Source of the DNA: Agriotes lineatus
Lineage: Eukaryota > Arthropoda > Insecta > Coleoptera > Elateridae
Direction: 5' to 3'
Assembly (NCBI GenBank): GCA_940337035.1
Contig: OW679195.1
Span: 179,772,015 to 179,836,014, forward strand
Length of the DNA: 64,000 nucleotides
A program made the translations under genes and the position numbers. Of the stretch, positions 47,759-58,453 are shown in pieces. The notes under the pieces were generated by a model that made no database searches, was not told the DNA's origin, and saw only the letters and a list, made by a program, of their open reading frames with translations. Every line of letters starts with the position of its first letter. Positions within the stretch are counted from its first letter, which is position 1.

Positions 47759-47943
47759 TGTGTTCAAAAAGAAATTACATAAGGGTTGAATATGGCAACT
47801 TTTGGAATTTTTAATCGCGATATCAGCGTATAATATAAACTTATGACAGCAACAACAGTGATTATGTTAATGAATTCTAAAGCTTGCTGTTGCCAATACT
47901 TATATTCCATGGCCAACCCTTAAGTAATTTCTTTTTGAACACA
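47759..47943. mobile_element. 185-bp foldback MITE next to a Penelope remnant
   Basis: TGTGTTCAAAAAGAAATTAC on the left is mirrored on the right by GTAATTTCTTTTTGAACACA. The arms extend about 40-50 bp to ATATGGCAAC and GTTGCCAATA. No TSD was found. Confidence 0.75.
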
Positions 47944-48200
47944 CCGAATAAGAAAATTACTGTGAACGCTCGACAATTAAATTGCTCAGGTTGCTTTCAT
48001 ATTGAGAATAATCATAAATTTGATCGGGACGCCAATGTTAAAATTCTTCACGTCTGCCCTAAAGGCAATAATTTAAATTTTTACGAAATCTTCGAAATTG
48101 TCTCCCGGTTAAACGATCGTTGCCTCAATGAGGTCACAGAGTTTGCAAACAGTAGCAATTATATATTTCTCAATTTAAAAAATTTTAAATTTGATTGATT
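47944..48200 (+). pseudogene. Penelope-like element, C-terminal (GIY-YIG region) remnant
   Basis: The frame 47884-48198 begins inside the foldback. From about codon 21 it reads like the end of a Penelope-like protein, which carries a GIY-YIG endonuclease after the RT: HIENNHKFDRDANVKILHV, then FYEIFEIVSRLND, then a SNYIFLNL-type end. The GIY-YIG core itself is missing. The hammerhead-like motif 230 bp downstream supports the assignment. Confidence 0.55.
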
Positions 48201-48425
48201 GCTTAACTTATTCCATTTATCGGTTTTTTTGTGGCTTTGATACGTATTTTACAGTTCTCACCTTGACTGACCGTTGTATATAAACAAATAATTTATTTCA
48301 TTGAACATGTTGGTCAAGTTGTCTGTTTCAATTTTGATTGTTTATTTGACTGTCCGATTTTGACATTAGGTAAGGTGTTTGCTCTCTGTTTCTTTCCCCG
48401 TATTTTATAAGCTTTATCTTTTAGC

Positions 48426-48455
48426 CTGAAGATGGTTTAACAGCTAAACCGAAAC
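48426..48455 (+). ncRNA. Hammerhead-ribozyme-like core of a Penelope element
   Basis: CTGAAGA (conserved CUGANGA box) is followed by a stem GGTTTA / TAAACC around a 5-base loop and then GAAAC (conserved GAAA box). Hammerhead motifs are known in the terminal repeats of Penelope-like elements. The cleavage site and stems I and III are not clear here. Confidence 0.5.
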
Positions 48456-49809
48456 ATGTAGCGTGTGTAAAAATATATGTTAATTGTTATGAGGAAGACT
48501 GTTTTAATTTACATTAAATTTCATATTTTTACTTCAAATTTCAAAATGTTATTAACATCTTTAATAATACCTATTGATTTTAAGTTTAGGGCAATAAAAT
48601 ATCTGAAATTACGTCAATTGGGTCACTATACACTGTTCTTTTAAAAAACGAAATGAAATTTAGTGTAAAATCATTAAGAAGCCAATATTTGATTGTCTCG
48701 TAATTAGCAAGGATATTTTTAATAATAATCGAAGCTAATATGCTGCAGCAGTCCATAAAAATTATGCACTAGTGCCAGTATACAAAGCAGCATATGAGCA
48801 TTACAAGGCAAGAAAGCGACAAAGAATGGATAATTTACAAAATGTTCAATGCAAGAATGCGGTAAACTTATGCGGCTGCGTTTTAAAATTACCATACACC
48901 ATGTTACGTGTCAAAAGCATTTGATATTAATACTAGTGTTGAATGAGGAATCTAGTGAGAGTGACGCGATAAAATTAATATCAGATTGGATTTGTTCGTT
49001 GCTAGGGAAGATATAAAAACAAGGTTGGTTTTGTTTGAGAAAAATTTGTATATCAGCTTTTAAAAAAGGCAAGAGTTTTCGTGGGGTGTAAATGACAATC
49101 TCGCCATTTATTCTGGTTTGGTGATAGTAAAGAATTGGTATACTAGCCAGCCGTTCCTGTAAAGGAGTTCATTAAGCAGATGTCATTTTTCCAATGAATA
49201 TTTATATTCAAGCTGTAAAGCGATCTGGGAAACACGAATACAACGATTGCGAAGTTTATTGCCTGTGAACAGGCAACAACTATTAGGCGGACAGTATTGG
49301 AAAGCTAATCTACCGCAGTATTGAGGGTCGAGGTATAGCAAATGACAGCCGAGGTTGGAACCTGTCAAGCTGACATGTGTTAGGAGTAACGGGACGTATT
49401 AAATGTCTGCGAGTATATCGGCACAAAGATAAGTGTGGTAGCTAGAATCTGATGATATTTTTGCATATAAAAACTGTGTAACCATTAGACTTACGAGCGT
49501 TTTAAGTTAAACTATTTGGGGTACCCTGCGTGAGGTAGTAATAGTAAAGATGCTAATTGTCTGATCGATGGTAGTAATGTTCGAGTATTAATAAAACCAG
49601 CTACAAGTATTGCTTTCTTTCATTTTGATAGGGAGTTCAATAATCGTATTGTTATTAGTTGATAGAAAGTGAAGTTACAAGTTTCTTGGCTTATATCAGT
49701 ATATTTGAGTTTAACTTGTTGGCGCCATTTATAACATCATAAACTAGAATCCGCGACGTCTTCACTGATGCTAGAGACGGGCCTCAAATATACTTTTATA
49801 GTGATCGAT
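48456..49809. other. No gene recognised
   Basis: AT-rich, with no coding region or repeat boundary recognised up to the solo LTR. Confidence 0.4.
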
Positions 49810-50290
49810 TGTTAACTAAGAGATATAGCGATGACCTAAAGGTAGGTAAAGGAGAGTCTAGGACACTACGCCGACTGGACACTACGCCGACCTTGGACAC
49901 TACGCCGACCGTGGACACTACGCCGACCGTTGGCCGTGCACACTACGCCGACCCTGGACACTACGCCGACCGTCCTCTGTGGACACTACGCCGACCGTGG
50001 ACACAACGCCGACTCTTAAAATAAAAATTAATTGCAAATGCAACATTGTAGTGGACACTACGCCGACCGTTCCCCTTGGACACTACGCCGACCGTTCCCC
50101 TTGGACACTACGCCGACCGTGGACCCAACGCCGACCGTTCCTTTTGGACACTACGCCGACCGTGGACACAACGCCGACCATCCCCTTTGGACACTACGCC
50201 GACCGCGGACACAACGCCGACTCATCCTCCTACAATAAACGTTCGTAATAGGTCTCAGAGTGCATATTTCTTCACGTCGGCATCGATACA
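49810..50290 (-). mobile_element. Solo LTR of the Gypsy family at 59.7 kb, opposite orientation
   Basis: Read on the minus strand it starts TGTATCGATGCCGACG and ends TTAGTTAACA, 481 bp. The right-edge Gypsy element has TGTATCGCCGCCGACG and ATAGCTAACA with 477 bp. Both contain a tandem array of about 17-bp GTCGGCGTAGTGTCCAC units split by the same AT-rich spacer (here 50013-50053). No internal element sequence follows and no clear TSD was found. Confidence 0.82.
49861..50222 (-). repeat. Tandem array (GTCGGCGTAGTGTCCAC)n in the solo LTR
   Basis: About 17 units in two blocks, with unit variants (CTACGCC/CAACGCC on the plus strand) and spacers such as GTTCCCCTT. Open frames with Asp-Thr-Thr-Pro-Thr repeats across it are a by-product of the array. 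Confidence 0.9.
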
Positions 50291-50940
50291 ATTTTCCCTA
50301 CTACGAAATTATATTTTCTAGAAGATTATAGGCATATAATCCCTCACTGAAAAATGTATTATTGGAGAAACTGATGCGGAAGGTCATATCGGTATAAAAT
50401 GTTTTGATTGGTTGTTCTCACGCGAATTGAACAGTCCAATGTGTTGAAGCGAGTAAATCTTGGCAATTTAATGACTATTCGTCGGATTCCCCTGAAATTT
50501 TGTCATACCCTAGTTCAACGTTTCGAAAACACGTATGCCTAATTTGATATTGGCATGTTACTTGGATTCACAGATAAGTACAAAAGAGTTATTTTCGTAA
50601 ATAAAAAACAAACGAAATTATTATTTCAGAAACATTAAATAAATGCCAATGAAAGTCGACTTCTATAGCGTAATTAATTTCAATTCTAAAAATAGCCAAC
50701 TTATGCTTAGTATAAACCAGTGCGCATTTAGGGGGTACCTAGTCATTAATTAAAAACAGTCTTGCATCTTAAAAAAAATATTAAAACTAAACTACCTGTT
50801 AATGTCAAATTGCCTTATTGAATTTAATGAGATAGTTTAATTAAAATTGATTAACACATTAACACATATTACAACCAACTGTACAAAATAAAATTTATTT
50901 AACAGACAATACAATTTACATAAAACAAAATTTTATAAAA
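50291..50940. other. 3' flank of the MULE-RING gene; nothing else recognised
   Basis: AT-rich DNA that may include the 3' UTR and terminal repeat of the Mutator-like element, but no TIR could be matched to the far side. Confidence 0.4.
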
Positions 50941-53226
50941 TCATGTATTTATGACAGTTATATACTGTTCGATTGGTTGTCGATCGAGAGGACAGATTGC
51001 GTAGTTATAGGTGTGACCCCAAATCTCGTCTGAAACTTGTGTAGTAGCATCCATGTTTTGCATCGTTTCAGCACATTCAGTGCACATCCCGAAATGCCGA
51101 CACGGCATTATAATGGTAGTGGGGGGAGCGTTGTGACATATCGGGCACAGTGCGTTATATCTTTCGCCAATTGGATTGAGAGCATTTTCATTGTTACTGT
51201 CAGGTCTTGCCTCTTCCTCTACTTCAACAACTTCCTCTTCCGAGTCAGTAGTGGTACTATTATCTGAAATTAATTTATTAATGTAGACGAAATTTAAAAA
51301 ATATTAATATTATTCCACATACCATTAATTTCAAACGTAGGGGGTACGTCACCAGGAAGTTCTGTCAGCGAAATTTCCTCTTCCATATTAATAGTTTCGT
51401 CATCAGCAACTACATTCTGGAATATTCGCTCCATCGTAGACGAGACTCCGTTCAAAAAGGATTCCACATCTCCGTCTTCGTCAAATTGTGAAGTTAAGTT
51501 CCGTATCCTCCTACTATTTGACTGATATGATCGCTTTGGTAGAACCTTTATTTGAAGTCCTTCGACAATAAAGGCTCGAACTTCTCTAACTGTGAGCATC
51601 GATATTTCCCGTATTTTGCCTGTAACAAATGAATTGTGTGTATAGGTCCTGGATTCAATTTTTAAAATGCACCAAATGGGTGTTGTTGTTATTACCTATG
51701 AATTCCCATACATTCGGACCTCGCACCCTTAGTAATCTCTGCAACAACGCATGGAAGGATTCAGAATCATTGTTTGTGCGCCTGGATCGCTTGTATACGG
51801 AAAATCCGTCCGCGCCTACTCTAGTGAGGTAATACTTAAAACATATACAGTTTTCAAAACGGATACAATTCGTTTAATTATGGTTGGTTGTAAATATGGT
51901 TGTTTAAGTAAATTGCGCCCCATTATGTATCCGTATACACATGCTGCAAGGGTTAGTTTGGCATAGCATTGTAGCAGAATACTCACGTTAACAACGTTTC
52001 AAAAGAATTGGAAAGGTGATTTTCCGTGATAAAGTTAGACACATACTGAAATCCCTGTTGGATTTGATTGGTAGGCAATAATGCTAAACATATCAAAATC
52101 TTTAGGGACCTTTTCGCAAGTCTGTTATCGCGTAGTAATGGTTTCAAGCCAAGTCCGCATGCTTTTCGTAAGATAGCCTAAAACAAATAAACTTAGTACA
52201 GAAAATAACCACATACCAAATATTCAGCCCTTTTAATTACCTGAGCGTAATGAAAGAAACAACCCGCCTTGTTCACGTTTGGAAATTGCCTCTCCAAAGA
52301 AGAAACAAGAGGTTTCTCAAAATCCATCATAATGAATTTCACTTTCATATTGGGTAGAATTTCCTTAAGTTTTTGAAATATTTGGTCATACGCCGAAGTT
52401 TTCCTGCTTTTCATTAAAGCGTACGCACACGGAAAAGCCTAGAAAATGTTATATTAAACGTTGGTTTGGACAACGATATTATCACTTGATAAAAATACAT
52501 ACGTATCCATATTGTACTGCCATTATAGTCAGTAGCTGACTACTGGCTGGATGACGGGGACGAGTTTTAAATGTACCGTCGATATGGATTTCTTTTGATT
52601 TGCTGAGTAACTGCATTAAGTCCTCCGCCAAAAATACCACTGATGTCGAATCTTCTTCACCTACAGTACCCCAACAAAAATTGGTTCCGTCGATTTTACC
52701 GTATAGGGGGTTATCGCGGCAAATGCTCCCTAAATCCTCTAAAGTATTTGGCATAGGGGGTGCAACTAATCGGCGATGACGCCTCATAGTCTTTGACATA
52801 GCTGGAAAGGCTATCTTGCTGGCAACATCTACAGGGGCCCTTAAAAAGAGAACGTAAATAAAACTATAACATTACCAATTCCTGCTAATGAATTTCTTCT
52901 CGGTAGAAATACAATAAAAAGTAATCGCAAACAATGTGCGTTTTTTCTACAAGTTAAGTTTCGTTTATAAAAGCATAAATATATGATACATACCTTGCAC
53001 TTTGTGTAACAAATATAGGTTTAATATCTTCGCTCGTATTACTCCCCGTTTCTAACATCGCCACTCTTAAACGCAACGCTTCCTCCTTTTTCGCGTCTGG
53101 TAAATGGCTGTGGTTTTCCCCAAGTGTGGTAAATTGATTTTTCGACGACTGACATCGAAAGTAGATTTTTCTCACTGTCATTTGACAACAGAAAGTTGAC
53201 ATTTGCCGCTGAGCGTGCGTTTTCAT
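50941..53226 (-). CDS. Mutator-like (MULE) transposase joined to a RING-like finger, seven inferred exons
   Basis: Inferred exons on the minus strand: 53226-52994, 52839-52503, 52438-52241, 52177-51987, 51834-51696, 51619-51323, 51263-50941, with GT-AG introns of 59-154 bp. Exon 1 ends a HSHLPDA block, like FLYWCH-type fingers of MULE proteins. Exons 2-5 hold the DDE core: HIDGTFKTRP, MMDFEKPLVSSLE, the CFFHYAQ block and RTNNDSESFH. Exon 7 carries an acidic linker, then CPICHNAPP, PCRHFGMCTEC and CPLDRQPI, a C3HC4-like RING whose last ligand is Asp. Total is about 572 codons. The exon 4/5 join is out of phase by one base, so there is either an indel or a mis-set boundary. The true N-terminus may lie upstream in another exon or frame. 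Confidence 0.78.
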
Positions 53227-53431
53227 CTTTTTGCCGCTCGCCGAGCGTTTTGGGTTTCCGCGTTAACAAAATAGGTAGCCACGTCCGAATGTTTCCTTGA
53301 CAACGCCCGTCATTTGTGGAAATAATCGCGTCACATGTCATAGACTGCGCGAGTAATATTAACTTGATTGTCAATTAATTTTTGCGATAAAATGAAATTT
53401 GACATTTTCCTGTAATAATATGCTCAGTCGT

Positions 53432-53577
53432 CGAAAAAATAGTATGTATATTTCGAGCTAAAAGTGCGCTTGCCGCTTTTGCATGATTGCTGGTTTCGAC
53501 TTCGTCTCAACCAGCAATATTCATGCGCAAGCGGCAAGAATGCACTTTCAACTATTAACATACAATATACTATTTCG
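53432..53577. mobile_element. Foldback MITE upstream of the MULE-RING gene
   Basis: CGAAAAAATAGTAT at the left is mirrored by ATACTATTTCG at the right. The inner arms AAAGTGCGCTTGCCGC and GCGGCAAGAATGCACTTT lead to GCTGGTT / AACCAGC around a short loop. Confidence 0.75.
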
Positions 53578-54022
53578 TTCGCAGACGCTCGTGCTGGACA
53601 CCCTTTCTCCGTACAGATCAAAAATTTTATACCGTTTTTTGTTTTATTTTTCGAATAATAATGCAGAAAACTAAAAGCCGTGTTTACACAACTAAAAGTA
53701 CCACGGTTGCATTCGCCAATTTCTAATTTCGGGTTTTTGTAAACAAACTTCCCTTAACTTTTAACAGCGATATTATCACAGAAAACAATTATTTATTATG
53801 CCTATTTCCTGTGTTTTTTAAAACTATTGACTCAGCTTCGAAGGCAAGTCCACTTTGGTTAATGTTCATATCTGCTTATTGAACGCTCCTAAAATTAAAG
53901 CCGTACGCACACGCTAAAAAGGCGTGTCTTTAAAGATTAGTTTAGATAACCTACAAAATTTCAGATTGGCCTGGCAATAACTAATGTCTTCTAGCAGTTG
54001 CTACAAGTATTAATTCTGTTAA

Positions 54023-54300
54023 ATGGTCTACTGTGCATCAGATAATTGTAGTACAAAGCAAGGTAAGGGATTAGCGTTGTTCAGATTTCCCAAAAAGGAA
54101 AAATTGGACTCCGACTAATTCTTTACGGTTATGTTAGGTAAGTAGTTTTGAATAAACTTGTACGTACAATCTTATTGCTTCTCTCTTCTGCAGCGTCACT
54201 TTGAAGTATCGCAAATTAAAACTAACGCAGAAGGCATTACAACATTGTGGTGTTTTGTAGTTACACTGAATTGGAAACTATGGTTGTTTGTGTAACAGAT
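54023..54300 (+). pseudogene. THAP-domain gene remnant (two exons)
   Basis: ATG at 54023 opens MVYCASDNCSTKQGKG then LFRFPKKEKL, the start of a THAP zinc finger (the C-x4-C and the FRFPK block). A TAA at about 54117 breaks it. A donor GTAAGT at 54138 and an acceptor TCTGCAG ending at 54193 bound a 56-bp intron. The next segment RHFEVSQIKTNAEGITTLW matches the second half of the THAP domain (usually CSxHFE, with Cys lost at the join). THAP fingers occur in P-element-type transposases and host proteins; which one this was is unclear. Confidence 0.6.
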
Positions 54301-54345
54301 TTTTAAAAAAGGAGATTACCACATTGTCACATGCTTTTAATTCTT

Positions 54346-54659
54346 GCAGGTATTTATAAAGATACTCTTCAAAACTTTAATTAATTACAAAATATTACAT
54401 TTTAGGAAACAAGTTACGAACTGCAGAAGACGTAGATAGAATTGTAACATCTCAGCTGTCATTTGATGATTTGAAAACCATTAACGGCCAAGTTTACGAT
54501 ACATTCCTTGAAGCTGCCAAAGAAGCCGGCAGGTATTTATAAAGATACCTCTCAAAACTTTAATTAATTACAAAATATTACATTTTAGGAAACAAGTTAC
54601 GAACTGCAGAAGACGTAGATAGAATTGTAACATCTCAGCTGTCATTTGATGATTTGAAT
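54346..54659 (+). repeat. Tandem intron-exon duplication, period 183 bp
   Basis: The segment GCAGGTATTTATAAAGATAC through GATGATTTGAA occurs at 54346-54477 and again at 54529-54659 with one or two changes. Each copy contains a TTTTAG acceptor followed by the same exon start (GNKLRTAEDVDRIVTSQLSF). The first copy continues DDLKTINGQVYDTFLEAAKE to a donor-like GCAG/GTATTT. It lies directly after the THAP remnant and may be part of the same gene. The second copy ends abruptly at the Tc1-like element. Confidence 0.75.
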
Positions 54660-55868
54660 GTCTACGTATCAATAAACAAATTTAGTGCTATAGTGGGCTA
54701 ACTCATAACCATACAATTGTTGAAATATTGCGATTTTGTTTCTGTCGTACATTATTCAAGTTTTTTATGTTTTGTTAAGAATCGGGTTGGCGTTGTCAGG
54801 GATATGTTTACAGCATGTCAATTGTTTGATATAACTGTCAGTATTAACTGTTAATTCTCACTTCCGTGCCAAAATGCTGATATCTCCAGTAAGATGTGCA
54901 AAAATGATCGATTTATGTTGTTACAATCTTTAAGAAATCGCACTGCAACAGCTACAATTACTGCTAATGAACTGGCTGCTGTCAGAAATGTTCAAATATT
55001 GTCAGGTACAGCTCAGCGACGACTTCACGAAAACAATCTGAAACCATATCGGGCTGCCATTGGTCCAAAACTTTCAGTACGCCACAAACATAATCGACTA
55101 AATTTTGCTAGAACTTACCAGAACCTGGGGAACTCGAATGGAGATGCGTGTTATGGACAGATGAGTCTCGATTAGTTTGGATGCTCCAGATGGTCGTTCA
55201 CGGGTATGACCAAGAGAACGCTATGCTGCTTGTGCTATGGCCACAACTTCAAATTTTTTTGGAGGTTCGGTAATGGTATGGGGAGGGATTTCTTCAGATG
55301 CGCGCACAGAGCTTCACATCTGTGATAGAGCAGCCCTCAACGCAGATAGGTACATTAGGAACATTCTTGAGGAATATGTTGTTCCGTTTAGTCATTTTGT
55401 TGGTAACAACTTTCGTTTAATGCAAAATAATGGATGGCCACACTCTGCAATATCTAAACGAAGTTGGAATTGCACTTTTGGATTGGCCAGCCTGCTCACC
55501 AGACCTGAACCAGATAGAACACGTGTGAGTTCAACTGGGAAGAGCAATTCGCACTCGCCCTAATTGGCTTCGGACATTAGGATAGGTTACCACAAGAAAA
55601 TCTTGCACAATTGATTAGCAGTATGCCTAGACGTCTAGAATGTGTAATTAGAGCTCGTGGCGTAGAATTAACAGTTAATACTGACAGTTATCGGAAACAA
55701 TTGACATGCTGTAAACATATCCCTGACAACGCCAACTCGATTCTTAACAAAACTTCCATCAAAAACTTGAATAATGTACGACAGAAAAAAAATGGCAATA
55801 TTTCAACAATTGTATGGTTATGAGTTAGCCCACTATAGCACTAAATTTGTTTATTGATACGTAAACAT
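54659..55868 (+). mobile_element. Tc1-like element with long terminal inverted repeats
   Basis: ATGTCTACGTATCAATAAAC at the left is mirrored at the right by GTTTATTGATACGTAAACAT. The repeats extend roughly 200 bp inward (shared TAGTGGGCTAACTCATAACC and GACAACGCCAAC blocks). It carries a Tc1-type transposase on the plus strand. No TA duplication is visible at the outer edge. Confidence 0.8.
54894..55680 (+). pseudogene. Tc1-like transposase, several frameshifts and stops
   Basis: ATG at 54894 opens 93 codons with a helix-turn-helix region (ITANELAAVRN, QRRLHENNLKPYRA), then a KHNRLNFAR block. After frame changes come a WTDESR-type first Asp, GGSVMVWGGISSDARTEL (codons of 55237-55563), an MQNNGWPHSA block equivalent to the second Asp region, then RPEPDRT- and LISSMPRRLECVIRARG-type C-terminal blocks. 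The second Asp appears changed to Asn (MQNN). At least three lesions make it inactive. Confidence 0.8.
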
Positions 55869-55879
55869 CGACATCAGAA

Positions 55880-56330
55880 CATGGAACATGGAAACGAACA
55901 AATACTACCATCAAAACGAAAGTACGCTTATACCGAACGCTGATCCTTCCCATTCTTCTTTATGGATCGGAAACGTGGACATTGCTCAAGCCGGACCTTG
56001 ACAAGCTTGAGGTCTTCCAAATGCGATGCTTGAGGCGACCGCCTTCGAAACGAAACAATTACAGGAAGATGTGATCAACAAACACTGATAGGAGAACAAA
56101 TACAAAAACGTCGACTACGATGGTTCGGACATGTCTGCCGAATGGATGATAACCGTTTGCCATGTAAACTTTTTTGGTAAGACTGTCCGGCAGACTGGAG
56201 AATTCAGCGATTAACACCGAAGAAAACCTGGCTAAAGAATATCGAGGGCGACTTAAAGAATCAGCGATTATCGGTTATCGATGCCCAAGACGTCGTCAAG
56301 AATGGAAACGAATCGTAAATGGAGTGTGAG
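55880..56330 (+). pseudogene. RTE/CR1-like LINE, 3' terminal coding remnant
   Basis: It reads across frames as KTKVRLYRTLILPILLYGSETWTLLKPD, then FQMRCLRR, then ETIRKMCDQQTLIGEQIQKRR, LRWFGHVCRMDD and a KTWLKN / LKNQRLSVIDAQD-type tail. This is the typical C-terminal region of LINEs with a GHV-type linker. A frameshift and stops are present. The Tc1-like element lies directly upstream. Confidence 0.7.
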
Positions 56331-56434
56331 ACCCAGTGGCACCGACAGCAGCGTATTCGTTTCGGGGACGACCCGCCCGGACCGCCAGCAAACGGACCAA
56401 AGAAGAAGAAGAAGACTAATAACAATAAAGAGGG

Positions 56435-56570
56435 AAAAAACCCCTGGACAAAAAAACCCGGACATAAGACCCTCGGACAAAAAACGTCCGGACTAAAAAC
56501 CCCATGGATAAAAAACCCCCGGACTAAAAACCCCCCGGATAAAAAACCTCAGGACTAAAAACACTCGCAC
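56435..56570 (+). repeat. Minisatellite, unit about 16 bp (AAACCCCCGGACTAAA)
   Basis: About eight or nine imperfect units, each a CCGGA- or ATGGA-type core between A runs. It sits between the LINE tail and a long-TIR element. The Lys/Pro-rich open frames across it are a by-product. Confidence 0.8.
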
Positions 56571-56573
56571 ATT

Positions 56574-58113
56574 ATGTGGGGTCCGTGGGCGATTATTATT
56601 ATTATTATTGATTATAAGTTATTAATTCTAATTATCATTCATTACTGATACAAGAATGCATAAAAAATGAGATATGTAAAGTGGGACATTTATTTAATAT
56701 AATACACATACAGAAAATTCACAACCTAGTTGTTTTTTGTATGATTAACTTGAAAAGAGGCTTCCACGAATGGGGCCCCCAGTTAATCCGCTGCGAATTC
56801 CGGTTCAATGGGATTGCCGGGAACTGCCACTTAATAACCCTTGACTTGGGTTCAGTTATTTGTTGGAGTGAAACAAGACTTAACAAACACGAGTATATTG
56901 AGTAACAACGATTACAAACGTCACTGATGGACCGATGGTTTTTTACAATAGCTTCAACTATTGTGACACGCTTGGATTGGCCACGCGAAAATAGCGAATT
57001 TCGCGTAACCGTCACACAAAACAACCTGGAAACGTCTTTACCAGGGAGCTAGACCGACCGCAAACCAGCACAATGCATAGCTGAACTTGCTTACTCGAAA
57101 TTCTGAATCTAACTGAAGCTGAATTGACAATGAGCTGAACTCGCAAATTCAACAAGGAGGGGAAGGCTCAAACACTATTGGCTGAGGCGATCCTGCGTAG
57201 CCAATCGGAACGTCGCACGTTGTTTAGGAATAAATGCTTATTTTAAGAAATCTTAATGCTAAGCTCTCTCAATGAGGCATTGTATTGAACGAAATCCATA
57301 AACACATGAGTCCCAAATACGCTAAGTCGGCTTAAGTCCTATTAGAAAGTGTATCCATCCGCTTAAAAGCCATTAAGGGAAGCTTACAAATTCGTTTCCA
57401 ATATTAACAGAGGCAAACAAATACGACCTTTGAATGAGATAGAACAGTTATGACTTGAATTACATGAATAATTATAAGCAAAAAGGTTTTGATGCACGCA
57501 TCTGTGCGAATCAAACACTAATGTTATTATTTACGGCAATTAAAAAGTTTTCTAAATCACGTTCGCCATGCGAATGCATAATCCGTTGCTGTCGAAATGC
57601 ACAACGTTGCCTAATTTAACATATTTTCAACGCTAATATTTCAAAAACTATTCGTCCAAGACCAAATGATAATGATAATTTTTGGTTCAATTTTTGACAA
57701 ACAATTGCGTGCTGTAAATATTCTCCGCACGTTCTAATACACCCTGTATAATGTTGGCTCTTGGAATACTTGTTTCAGGAGGGTTTGCAAAATTTGATAT
57801 GTCGGTCTTTTATTCTTCAGAGAAAGTCAATTTAGTTTAGTCTATCGCCAATTTCCAATTATTAATTATCATTCCATTTGCAATTTTTAGAAAATAGTAA
57901 TCACCTGCCTTCTTATTGGACAACTATGATTACCACTGATAACAAAAGCTATAATACAAAGATACCTACCTGCTAATGTATTTTGTATTAAATAAATGCC
58001 CTACTTTTTACATGTGTCATTTTGATCTGCATTCTTGCATCAGTGGTAATTATAATTATAATTAATAACTCATTATTATTAATAAAAATAATAATCTCCC
58101 ACGGACCCCACAT
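56574..58113. mobile_element. Non-coding element with long AT-rich TIRs, 1540 bp
   Basis: ATGTGGGGTCCGTGGG at the left is mirrored exactly by CCCACGGACCCCACAT at the right. The arms extend about 130 bp through ATT/AAT repeats, a GCAAGAATGCA-like block and CATTTATTTAATA. The interior holds a GC-richer segment (about 56760-57060) without a recognisable protein. A TACAGGGTGT-type terminus in reverse lies at about 57740. No TSD was found. Confidence 0.7.
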
Positions 58114-58453
58114 GATTTGAAGGTGTTTTCTTTATGATGGGGGTCCGGTACGAAAAAAAGAGCGTCAGTTGAAGAGACAAATTTTCTCTAGAATTTTAAG
58201 CTGAGTTCAAAAATTTAATAATATACCGGGTGTTCTTTTTAATATAGAAGTTAACAAAAAATGGGAAAAAACAAAAGAATCCCATTTCAGAAGTATTCAA
58301 TTGAAAAATTACCTATCTCACATCAATACACATTAAAAATGCAATAAAAATGTGAAGTTTGAAAAAAATAGTTCCAGCCGTTTTTAAAAAATCGAAAAAA
58401 AACTGAAAAATTACAAGAGCTTGCTGTCGCATCTACATAGTACTCAAAACTTA

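Noticed and set aside
49809..50321. Open frames rich in Asp-Thr-Thr-Pro-Thr repeats (and their counterparts at 59733-60224)
   Set aside because: They are the tandem LTR array read in several frames. All frames stay open because the unit lacks stops, so this is not a protein gene.
56281..56558. Lys/Pro/Thr-rich open frames after the LINE tail
   Set aside because: They cross the LINE remnant and the 16-bp minisatellite, and the repeated sequence explains the composition.
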